Positions 21,049 through 33,000 of a DNA stretch of 64,000 nucleotides are shown piece by piece (positions within the stretch are counted from its first letter, which is position 1; each line of letters begins with the position of its first letter). The notes below the pieces were generated by a model. That model was not told the DNA's origin. It searched no databases and worked only from the letters and a program-made list of their open reading frames with translations. The translations under genes and the position numbers were made by a program. The stretch is from Yamagishiella unicocca (Eukaryota; Chlorophyta; Chlorophyceae; Chlamydomonadales; Volvocaceae): positions 372,001-436,000 of the forward strand of contig BDSL01000005.1 in NCBI GenBank assembly GCA_003116995.1, given 5' to 3'.

Positions 21049-24000
21049 ATGGAGTTTCATCTTCCAGCGCTGACGCGGTACCTGGCGGAGACCAGCAATG
21101 CGTCGGGCACAGTGCAGACCGCTGCGCCGGGCCAGAGCGAGCCGGGGAAACAGCGGGACACGTCGCAGCATAAGGATATTTCCGACGTTACGTTGTTGCT
21201 GTCGGAGCAGCTGGTGACGACCAGTACGCCACCGCGGGTAGGTTAGCGCCAGGCAACCGTTGCCGACACCCGCTGTGCACAGCTGTTTGCTCGAGCCGTG
21301 TCCTGCCTAAGGATCCGGCGCTATATTTTCCCCTCGGGTTCGCCTTCAAGCAGCCTATACACCCGCATGCCAGGTGTTAGGCGCCTAGCGAGGGTCCTGG
21401 ACGGGTTTTGTTCAGTAGGGTGCCCCAGATGAGTCGGGCAGATGCCGCCTGGGTCTAACACGACCCAGATCATTATGTGTCAAAACCGTGGTGCCTACAT
21501 GTTCGTCCACTGTTTGCGCGGTCTCAGCCCCAGCCCTGCCGGCTCCTCGGCTCCAACCGCCTGGCCCCCTGCAGCTACCCAAGGCCTTGGAGGCGTACTT
21601 CACCGGCCCCGCGGCGCGCGGCTACCTCCCCATCGATTCCGACGCCCAATACATCGTCCCCTTCAATAAGCCCCCGCCGCGCGGCCCCAGGGCCAAAGTA
21701 GACCCCAACCCAAATGGGACTCACTCCGCCAAGCTCGTTCCGCCTGGCAGCGCGCCGCTGGCAGTGGGCCCCCCGCGTTACAGCTCGCTGCAGACAGGCC
21801 AGGTCGCAGCCGCCATCAGCACCGGCGCCGGCAACCTCCCTCTCGACTGGTCCTTCCTGTTTGGGACGCCACCCACGCTGGGTACGCTGAACCCGCTGGC
21901 GAAGGCCACGGCCTCTGGCTCGGCTGCGGGCACCGCCAGGACCGCCAAACGGGGCGGCGGCGCCACCTTCAGCGAAGCTCCGAGCGTGGGAGCCGCCCCT
22001 GGAGCCGGCTCGTCCTCTCTGCGCGGCACCACAGCCGGGGGGCAGTCGCATCGCCACACTAATAACTCTGAGGGCGGGGGGGCCGGGGCCGTCAGCGTGC
22101 TGGCGCGGAGGGCGAACGCCGCGGCCAACTCGATGCCTCAGACCCCGGAGGGCAAGTTTTGCGGCGCCATCATGAGCGTGATGGAGCGCCTGGCGGCGAC
22201 TCAGTCGATACAGACGGGCAGGTACCGCTCGCTTCGATTGCAGGCGAGTCGACGGGCTGGGCATGGGGGAAAGCGAGGTCGGGGGGCGATGAGACGCTTG
22301 GGGTAGGGAAGGGAGTGAGGTGTGGTTTGCTGTCACAAGTACGGCGCTGGCCCACATGACCCGCAGTGGGGTCGGTGAGAGGGCCGTACGATGCGCAACT
22401 GTAAAAACTCCGTCGCGGCCCGGAACTGCCCGCAGGCCGCCGAGCACCGAGAAGCTGTGATCAGCACCGTCACACTGCCCACGCCTCCGCAAACCGGCTC
22501 CTTCACCTCCAAGGCGGCGGCCAACCGCATGGCCGCGGTGCTGCAGCGCAGCGGGGCCAGTCGGGACGACATGCAGGCGATCGTACGGCAGATCCCGCAG
22601 TTCCGAGGGTGCGCCGCTGAGGGGTCCCCAGGGAGGGGCCGTGGGTTTGGTCCCGGGTTATTGAAGTCAGCTTCCCCCACTTTGTATGCTCGTTGTTGAA
22701 GTCAGCTTCTCCCACTTTGTATGCTCGTTGCAGGGGCCCTCACCTGCTTACATTCCGCAGCCCGTATCGTTCCCCGCCAGGGAGCTCACGTGTCCCAGCA
22801 TCCCGCGTTGGCCAATGTGCGCCTCCCTCCCTCGCCCCCGCGGCCCCACCACTCTCCCCTGCAGGCTGAGCGACGACCTATGCACAGCCGTGGCGGAGCA
22901 GTTCCACCTTTTCTGCTACCCGCCAGGCTCCTACCTGTACGAGCAGGTACGGCGGACACGAAGAGGGCCTGCGGCCTGCCTGCCGGTTGCCATCCTAACG
23001 ACCTTATTTTCCCCTGCCGCCGATCAGCGCATGCTCCTGCCGCTGTGGCCTCTTCCGGTGGTTCCTCTGCTGGCCTCCGCCACTCCCGCTGCCCTCGATG
23101 CCAACCACGAATGTGACGCCCCTGTTGCTCCCGCAGGGCTGCCTGTGCGAGGAGGCGTTCGTGCTGGTCAACGGCAATGTGATGCTTCACGCGGAAGGCC
23201 GGCCCCCCCACGTGAGGTCTACCTAGCAGGGCTGGCTAGCAGGGGCTGGCTCGCAGGGGCTGGCTAGCAGGGGCTGGCTAGCAGGGGCTGGCTAGCAGGG
23301 GCTGGCTAGCAGGGGCTGGCTAGCAGGGGCTGGCTAGCAGGGGCTGGCTAGCAAGGGCTGGCTAGCAAGGGCTGGCTAGCAAGGGCTGGCTAGCAGGGGC
23401 TGGCTAGCAGGGGCTGGCTAGCAAGGGCTGGCTAGCAAGGGCTGGCTAGCAAGGGCTGGCTAGCCGGGGCGACGAGGGCCGAGGGCTGGTCCTCCGCGGG
23501 GCCTTTCCCCATCCGCGCCCCTAATCTCTCCCTCCTCCCCCATCCACAAAACACACACATAGATTATGTTAGTTGGGGGTAAATACGGCACCCTGTCATT
23601 CGCAAATCACGCTTTCTGCCCGCCCGGCCGTCGCCCCGCACTGCCCTGCCCCTGCAGCGGCTGCAACCCGGCACAGTGCTCGGGGTGGAGCTGATGCTGC
23701 GCCGCCAGTCGGTGCCCCTCACCGTCACCACCGACCCGCACTTCGAGGCGCAGCTGGCGGTGCTGTCGTGGCGCTCGTACGAGGACACGGTACGGCGCTG
23801 GGCGGCGGAGAAGATCACGGCGCTGATGCCGGAGCTGCAGGTGGGCCCGGGGGCTGCGAGGAAAGAAAAACAAACCGGGCCCGGGGGCGGGGATTCGGGG
23901 CCGGGGTCAGTGTCGGTCTGCCGCTCTGAGGTGCGGTTCTGCGTGGAGCTGTATCCCTTGCATCCTAGGAGCAAGGGATCGTCTGATGGCGGCGCATCTG

Positions 24001-27000
24001 GCCGGGCATAATCGGGTTTGCCCAACGTGCTGGTTCTCCCTGTCCCCATCCCGAGCTACTCTCCCGCCGCCCGCTCCCGCTAAGCCTCCCTCACCCCACC
24101 CGCACCCCGGACCCATATACCGCGACCCCCACAGGCCAGCCAGGTGGCACGGCTGCAGGCGGGCCTTATGCGCGGCATCTCGTACACCCAGCGGCAGCCG
24201 GGAGAGGCGCTGTACACTGGGGGCCAGCCGTCGGAGCACGTGGTGCTGCTGGTGCAGGGGCAGGTGCGCCCGAAGGGGAGGGGAGGGTATAAGAGGAACT
24301 CGTGGGGAGGGGCGTTGGGGCTAGTGGGGCGATGCGTCAGGGCCGGGTGATGGGTGCATCACGTCATGCAGCTGTGGCATTATCTTGATGCGTCCTAACC
24401 CGCCTCAGGGATGAGCGCCCAACCCTCTTAACAACCCAAGAACTTCTTGTAGATGTAGAGGAAAATAAGGTCGAAAGTAATCGGCTCAGGTGTCCAGGAG
24501 CAACAAATTCTTCTTGCGCTTTTCGAACCCGCCTTCCCACCTGCCCAGGTGCTCATGGCAGCCCCCCTGGAGTCCAACACGCTGGTGACGCAGGCGCAGA
24601 TGGTGACTCAGCTGCGAGTCATGGTGGGCCCGCTGGCGGGGTCGATGGTGCTCAACGAAATGCCCCGCTTGGCGGCCGCGCCGCGGGGCGGCCTCCGCAG
24701 TGGCCTCAAGAGCGGTGCGCCGCGCACCAGCGGAGGGCTGGAGCGGCCATCTGTGTCCTCGGTTCGACTGAGCCACGACAACAAAGACGGCACCACGAGC
24801 CGGTTCGTGGGCCCGGCCGGCGTGCATGGGGCTGCTCGTGTGACGGGCGCATCCACGGAGGACGGCGCCATCAGCACCAGCAACGAGGGCCCCGGCGGGG
24901 CGTTGATGTCAGGGAGTAGTCATGAGCTGCTGGCGCCCACGACGTCCGGGTCGTTTCCGACTGGGGATGGGGCCTTAGCGGTGCAGATTTCCGTGGTTTC
25001 GGAGGGTCCTGCAGCGGGCGGGGCGGCGACGGATGGCGGTGTGGATGCGTCCGTGGCGCCGGTTGAAGCCGACACCAGCTTCCGACTCATCAGCAGCCAG
25101 CAGCAGCGGCGGGTGAGGTCGGGCTCTTCTGGCAGCCGCAATAGTCGCCGGGGCAGCAGTCTAGGGGTTGTGCAGGCGGCTGCGGAGGCCTCGCGCCTGT
25201 CGATTGGCGGGGCGGCAACCGGAGACGGGGTGGAAGACGAATCGGCGGCTGTGGCGACTATGGGCACCGACGGCGAGCAGCCCAATGGGGTTGAGGTGGC
25301 AGTAGCTGACGCGGAGGACGCAGCAGCAGCGGAGGAGGAGGAGTATGGGGCGGCGGCAGTAGCAAATGCGGATGCGGCAGAAGCAACAGCGGAGGAGGAG
25401 GAGACGGCGGCAGTAACTGACGCGGAGGACGCAGCAGCAGCGGAGGAGGAGGAGTATGGGGCGGCGGCAGTAGCAAATGCGGATGCGGCAGAAGCAACAG
25501 CGGAGGAGGATGCGGCGGCGGCAGTAGCTGACGCGGAGGAGGCAGCAGCGGCAACGGAGGAGGATGAGGCGGCGGCAGTAGCTGACGCGGAGGAGTCGGC
25601 TGCTGCTGCCGCCAGCCGGGCCATTAGGGTCAGCCTCAAATTCGCCGACGCTGAGGCCGACGCCGACACCGGCTTTGCTGCTGAGACAGCAACGGCCTTG
25701 GGCGACGAAACGCCGCCAGCAGACGTTGCCGTGCCAATGCAAGCAGTTGACGGGCTGCCGGCGAGCCAACCGACGGAGAACGCGCAGCCCGACGGCGTGG
25801 ATGCGACACTGGCAGCCGCCGCCGGCGCCGACCCAGGGGTCAGCGCGCCGTCGGGCTACCGTTCTAGCTCCGTGCGCATGGTCGGGCCGGAGCCGTCGCT
25901 TCTGCCCACCGTCAGCGCCATGGACCTTGCGGGGGAGAACAGTGCGGCCTACGAGGGCGGCAGGGGCGTGCATGGGGAGCCGCTGACCCCCGTGATGGGG
26001 GTCGCGTTGAGCGCCAGCGGAGGTGAGTGGGTGACAGGAGGTGAGTGGGTGACAGGAGGTGAGTGGGGGACAGGAGGTGAGTGGGTGATAGGAGGGGGCA
26101 AAGGAGTGAGGGTTAGGACAGGGGAATGGTGCAGCAGGTCGGAGCCGCGTGTGGTGGCGCCTTCCTCAGCCTTCCCTTGTGCGCTGGTCCAAGTGGTGCG
26201 GGAGGGCTGCGCGCGCACCCTCGACCGTATGCCAGTAGCGGTTGGTGTGCGCACGGCGCAGCTCCAGCGTGGAGTTGCTTGGGCTGCATTACCTGGCTCG
26301 CCGCACCACGTGTAAGGCCCCCCTCAATAACCGGCTTTAATGCTTCCCCCTCAATGCCCGCCTCGAAACACGCCCAGGAATTCTTTCCGCGGAGCCCTCC
26401 TTCGCGGCCACTTCCGGGACACGACCGGGCGACGGGTTCGACTTTGGCGGTGGCGGCGGCGGGGCGGACAGTCCCACCATGCCCCACACTCCCATGCTGG
26501 CGCGCCTGCCACCTTTGCCAGAGGGACCGGAGATCGACGGCACGGATGATGCAGCTGGGGACGTCGCAGGCGCCACAGCAGCCGCCAGTGCCAGCGCCGC
26601 TGCCGCCGGTGAGCCCAAGGGCGAGCTAGCAGCCACGGCTGGTCGCTCGCCCGACCCGGCGTTCGCCGCGACGCCTGAAGCGGGTGCCGATGGGTGCCCT
26701 GCTGCAGCCGGCAACGAAACGCCTGAACCGAGCGGCGCGGGGACGCCTGAACCGAGCGGCGCGGGGACGCCTGAACCGAGCGGCGCGGGGACGCCTGAAC
26801 CGAGCGGCGCGGGGACGCCTGAACCGAGCGGCGCGGGGACGCCTGAACCGAGCACCGACGGCACTCCCGAGCCTGTTGCGCCCGGCTCAGCCGCCCTCCC
26901 GCAGCAGGAGGCCTCCGTTTCTAGCACGCCGCCGCCGCCAAAGGGCATTAAGGGCAAGATCGGCGGCGTGAAGAAGCTACAGGCCAGCAGCCGCACAGGC

Positions 27001-30000
27001 AGCCGCGGCGCCTCGGCGCGCGGCAGCGGGGCCTCGACTCCGCGATCCCTCTCCACCTCCCGCTCCGAATCCACCTCCAGGGCTGCAGCCCGGAGCCTTT
27101 CCGCCAGCAGGGGCGCCGTCAGCTCCAGGGAGAGACTCGGGTCGCCGTCCAAGAGCAACCTGCGGGCGTCCGTCGTGTTGTCTCCATTGCCCTCTGACCA
27201 GCCCATCGCCCCGCCCAGCGGCGCCAGGGCGCTGGGTCGGCCCGGCAGCCAAGGCCCCAGTGAGATGCGCTCACGGCGGCCCTCCTCACCCACCTCTGAG
27301 GCGCCCAGCGTTGACGACCGGGGGCCCGACGCGGCGCTCATCGTACACCCGATGCTGCCGGAGTCGGCGCAGCTGACCCCTCGGAGGGTCGGCGGCGGCG
27401 GCGAAGCCGGCAGCAACGCCAGCTCCTCGCTGCGGAGCTCACCCACACCGCCACCGCCGGCGCCGCAGCTCGCCAAGCGGTCTGCCGCCGAAGGCGTCGA
27501 CAGCGCCGCCGGCGCCGCCGGCGCCGATGGCGCCTCGGCGGCCAGCGGCTCCGAAACCAACGCCCGCGTCAGCGTCGGCGGAGTCGCGGTCGTGGGGGAG
27601 CGGCCCGCGGCCTCAAAGCAGCCAGACGCCAGCGGCGGAGCCGCTCCGGAGCTCGAAATCGACTACTCTGTTGCTCGCGTGGGCGGCAAGGCCGTCCCCG
27701 GGGGCCGCATGGGTGACAAGCCGGGAAAGGCGGTCGCGCTAGACGGCGGTAGCTGGCACCCGGGCCGTACCGGCGGCGGCGGCGGCGGAGCCGCCGCCGC
27801 CGCCGCCGTCCGGAAGGCAAAGGAAGTCGCCCGCGCCGGGTCGTACTCTGGCGCTGGTGGTCTGGTCCCTGTGGGGAACGGCGCCTCGCAGCCGCTGGCC
27901 AACGCGCTGGCGACCCAGTGCAAGCTGCACCACCAGCGGGTGGTTGCGGTGTACGGCGGGCCGGTGGTGTTTTGCGAGGAGGCGCTGTCGGAGGTGGAGG
28001 CGACGGTCAAGAAGGCGGCCAGGTGAGGGCGCGGGGGCCCTGGACGCGATGACGCTCATTGCTCGCTGCACTCCCCCTCCGCCCCCTGCCCCGATCAATA
28101 GCTTCATGCCTCGTCTCCACCCTCCTTCCTTCGCTTTCTTGGGTTTGCTTGCGGCACTGATCCTCTGACTCGTGACCCCACTCCCGATGCTCGCCCGGGC
28201 TCCCTCCCTGGATCCTTCCCAGGCCGCCCACCGCGCACAGCGCCGTCGCGCTCCAGCGCTGCGAGTTCATACTCATCCCCGCCGCGCTTCTGCGCTCGCT
28301 GCTGCCGCCCGACCAGCTGCCCAAGCTGGCGGCGGCGGCGGTGGGGGCGCAGCGGCGGCTGGTGCAAGCCAGCGGACACGTGGAGGACAGCGGCCCGGTG
28401 CGTTGTGCAGCGCCGGGCGGCAACAGTGAACGGCCAGCAACCCAGCTGGCACGTGGCTTCCTTCTCCGTACATCCGTACATCCGTACATCCCACACCAGG
28501 ACCTCCCCGAAATCTCCCCCATGCAATTACATACACTGGAAGCAAAACACATGGCGATTTGGGTCCGGCAGTCGCACCCTTTGCCTCACCCAACTAGCGT
28601 ATCCCTCCCACACCCTGGCCTCCCCCCGCTCCCTCCGTCTCCTATTTCACGTTACCGGGACTTCTCGCAGCCCGCTCTCCCCCCTCCGCCCCGGGGTCTC
28701 ATCGGAACCCTCCTTACCGGGGGTCTCATCGGAACCCTCCTGACCGGGGGTCTCATCGGAACCCTCCTGACCGGGGGTCTCCTCGCTTCCTGCCGCCCCT
28801 GCTGCCCCGCAGGTCACGTGGCCCGAGGCCGCCGACAAGATCCGCGACATCCTGTCATCTACGGTCCCCGGGCACCGGCAGCCCTGGCAGGTGGAGCTCC
28901 TCGCCTCGGCGTTCAGCCACCTGCCCGCCTTCTCCCGGCTGACGTGGCAGGTGGGGTTGGAGAGGGCTGGGTAAACCAAAGCCGTCCGGAGCCGAAAACC
29001 GAAGCTGTCCGACGCCGGTGCGGAGGTAGCGGGGAACCGAGAATACCGACAACGGGAGAAAGAGACTACTACCACCAACACCCACACCACTAACACCCAC
29101 TAACACCGCTCACACCACTAACACCACAACCGCCACTAACACCACTAACACCACCACCACCACTATCACCACAATGGCCACGCTCACCCTCGCCATCGCA
29201 ACGCCCCATCGCCACCGCCACGATGCCAGGTTCGGCTGCGCGTGTTCCAAGACGTCGAGTACCGCAAGCTGGATCCTGATTTCCAGATGGATCTCGCCAA
29301 GCTGGAAATCAGCCAGGTCAGGCCCCGCGCTTCCGGCCCCTCACGCAAGAACCTCTCGGAGCTGGGCGGCAGCCTTGCCGACGTGACAGCATCACTCAGT
29401 GGCCAGGACTCTGCCGCCGCAACCGGCAGCGAGCCGTCCGCTGACGACACCCCTCCGGGGCCTCTGACAGACGGCACCCAGGGCGAGCGTGCGCCTCGGG
29501 TCTCTGATGCGGGCTCCTCACAACCCTCCGTGGCCGGCAGCCGCAACCCCACCTCGGCGGGCGACATGCACGCGAACACCGCCGACGGCGCCGCCTTCAT
29601 TTCGACACCGTCGGGCAATGCGGCGCGGGAGTCGTCCAGGGAGGGCACCAGCGCCGGCGGCGGCGGCGGCGGCTCGGAGGTGACGTGGCGGGCCGGCACT
29701 GCGGACAGCTCCAACACTAACGCTCTGGCCGAGGGGTCCGCGACGACGCCGACGGGGAAGTTGCCGTGGGCGATGCGGTACGGCAGTCGTAAGGGCGACC
29801 TGCTGTCCGGCGGCTCCGCCGCCGCCTCCGAGGCAGCTGCCGTACCATCCACGGCTGGCACCATGGCCACGATGGACGCGGCGGAGACGGCGGCGGCGGG
29901 CGGACATTCCTACCGCAGCCTCGTCTTCACTCCCGACCAGGCGCTCAGCGCGTCGACGTCGCTGAGGGCCTCGACCACAGCCGCGTCGGCGCGGACCTCA

Positions 30001-33000
30001 ACGCCGCGCGACGGCGCCGAGACCGCGGTCTCCCGCAGCGGCCCGCGAGTCGCCAGTGAGCACACCGTTGAGGCGCTGTTCGATCCGGCGGAGGAGGAGC
30101 CGCTCATACCCTCCCTGGCGCTTCGACTCCGCGCCGCCGCAACCGCCTCAACCGACTTCGCCGCGCCAACTGCCGCCGCTTCTCCCTTCGCTGCTGAGGC
30201 CTCCGCCTCGCTGGTGGTGGAGCCCGAAGGGGCGATGACGGAGGCTGCCGACAGCAGCCGTGTTGCCGCCGCCGCCACGGCCTCCGGCCCCGGCTCATCG
30301 ACGCCGCCCCTGCAGCCGCGATTGGACAGCAGCGGCACTGCGTTCACCCACCGCCAACGACTAGGAACCGCCGAGACGGTCCTGTCCGAGGCGCCCTCCG
30401 TCTCGCCGTACAGCTGCGCCAGCGGCGGCGTGACGCCGCGGGACAGCAGCTTGGCGGCACCGTTGAGCGGCAGCTACCAGTACGACAGTGGCGCCGCCGC
30501 CGCTGGGTTGTCGCAACCGCCGCCGTCACCGGCGGCGGCGGCGGTCGCGCAGCCAACCGCCTCCAGGGAGGACACCGCGCCGGCGGCGGCGGCGCCGCCG
30601 CCGCCGCTATCGTTACCTCGGGAGCCCGAGCCGCCGCCAAGGCGCCAGGCCTTAGCGGAAAAACTTGACGACAGGTGCGTGGCTGGGGGTCTCGGCCGTA
30701 TGCTGTTAGCGGGATGAGTACATTCCGCCACCAGGGGTCGCCCGCCTGCCCTCAGACCTGCCTGCCCTCAGACCCGCCTGCCCTCTGGTTTCCTCTCATG
30801 CCCTCAGACCCAGTGTCGACCCCACTCCACCGCACTGCGGCTCACTTCTGAACGCGGCCTCGCTGTCCCCATCCCACCATCAGACCGCTCCGCACCTTCG
30901 TTTCCTTGCCATCAAAACCCACCCCATCCCAACCCATATCATGCCGTCCCCCGCCTCCGTGCTTCCACCCCACCCGCAGGGCCTACTGGTGCCTCAGCGG
31001 CGCCATTGCGCTGGAGGCCCGGCTGCAGCTCCCCGAGCCCTCCCTGGACCCCGACGACCCGGCCGCCGCCCCACTGGCCCCCGAGCCCTCCCGCTCGTCC
31101 GTCCACTCCAACCAAGGCCCCAAGGCCCCGAAACCACAACAGCTGCAGATGAGCTTTCCCGGCGACGCCTTCAGCGGCGGCGCGCTGGCGGACGCCGCCG
31201 CCGCCGCCTTCAGCATGCCGCCAGCGGGCAGCCAAGGTGGCGGCGCGGACTCTTCGGACGAGCAGGCGCCGCCGCCGGAGCTTCACCAGCAGTTGCTGCA
31301 GCTTCTGCCGCTTGGCACCAGCGTGATATCCGCGCGAGTAGCGGCGGAGGTGGGGGCGGAGGTGCTGTGTATGAGCCGACCCATGTTCGAAATGCTGTCC
31401 AACGGCATCGGCCGCAACGTGCCGCCGGCGGTGCTGCCGATGCTGGCGAGGCACGTGGACTGGCTGGCGGGGGTCAACCTGCAGGTGGGGTGGGGTGGCG
31501 GGATGGATGGGTCACCTCCTGGACTAGGGTGAGACGGGGTTGTGGGGCAGGGCCCAACGAAGCGACGTCAGCTACGGCACATGCGGCTGGAAGGTACCGT
31601 ATGGGAGGGATGATCGCCCCCCTAGCACATGCCGCATGTCGTAATTCCATCGGCGGGAAGAGGATAAGCATGCGCGAAACCCTTCCTACTGCCGCTGTCC
31701 CGCTCTATTCCGAAACCGCAGGCCCTCGCCGCCGACCTCACTGGCCGCTACCGGCTGGAGGAGCACAAGCAGGTAAGGCGTCGGACCTCTCCGCTGATGA
31801 ACGTGTACTGATTGCCGCCTCACCCCACCCCGCGCCACCCCGCTCCACCTGTCCCCCCGTCCTCTTTAAACCCCCCCGGTCTCCTCCCATACCCCTCCCG
31901 CTGCCAGGGCACGGAGCTGCTGCGAGCCGGCGAGCCTGCCCCCGTGATGTTCCTGGTGGCGTCGGGGGAGTGCGTCATGAGGGGCCCCGTGGTGGGGCTG
32001 CGGGACCCAGCGAGCGTGTCAGGTGGGGCGTCGGCGGGAGGGGGAAGCGGAAGGGAGGGCGGGGCGGGTAGGCAAGGGCTGGAGGGGGGGAAGGAAGGTT
32101 GGGGGAAGGGCCGGGAGGGAGGAGGGAACGTGGGATGGTCGAGAGAGCGAATAGAGAAGACGGCACCGCTCTCTCATCACCCTGGCATCCGGTCGCCGGT
32201 CGCACCGCTCTCTCGCCCCCCTCGTCCTGCTGCCGCTGCTACCGCGGTGTTCCCTCCCGCGCCCCGCATGCATCTCAAAACGTCTGTTCTAAACGGTGTT
32301 TTTCGGGCATCCACGGGTCTTCCTCGAAACCCGCAGAGACAATAGACCTGGCGACGCTGCGCGAGGGCGCCACCTGCGGCGAGCTCAGCCTGCTGGCGGG
32401 TCGGGCGCTATGGTGAGCACCAGGGTCACTGGGGCATCGCTTCCGTCGCGGCTTGCGTTGCTGACACCGTTGGCCGTTGGTGGTTGGTGCCACCACAGGT
32501 ACACTCTGGTGGTTTCCTCCCCAACCGCCAAGGTCATCTCGATGGACCTTCCGGCGCTCCGCTCCTGGCTGCTGACGTCGCCGCTGGGGCAGATCGCGGC
32601 GGCGGAGGTGGTGGCGGCGGTGGCGGAGGTGGATATCGCGCTGTACGGCAGGGCCGTTAAGCAGATCGCCGTGCAGGTGGGGTATGAGAGGAAACCCGTG
32701 GGTTGGCACTCAAAAGTAAAGCCGAGTAGGGACCGTTTTGTAGAAATGCGTTGCGTGCAGATGGGGCCGGGCGAGGGGACACGAGGTCGGCGCGGCTGGC
32801 GCTTTTGGAATTGGGATGGTAATTACAAGTAAATTAAACGGTACATTGCGGATGGAGTGTGGCAATTTCAACCAGAAACGGGGCTTACCAAACACTGAAA
32901 CCCCTAAATCCCTAACCTGACAACGACATTCCTCCTGCTGCGCTTACACCCCAACCCACCCGCGTCAGGTGATGAGCGAGAAGCTGGACCTGGCGCTCTT

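Noticed and set aside
23226..23466. CRISPR-like array
   Set aside because: The repeats are contiguous with no unique spacers, and the DNA is eukaryotic nuclear sequence with introns.
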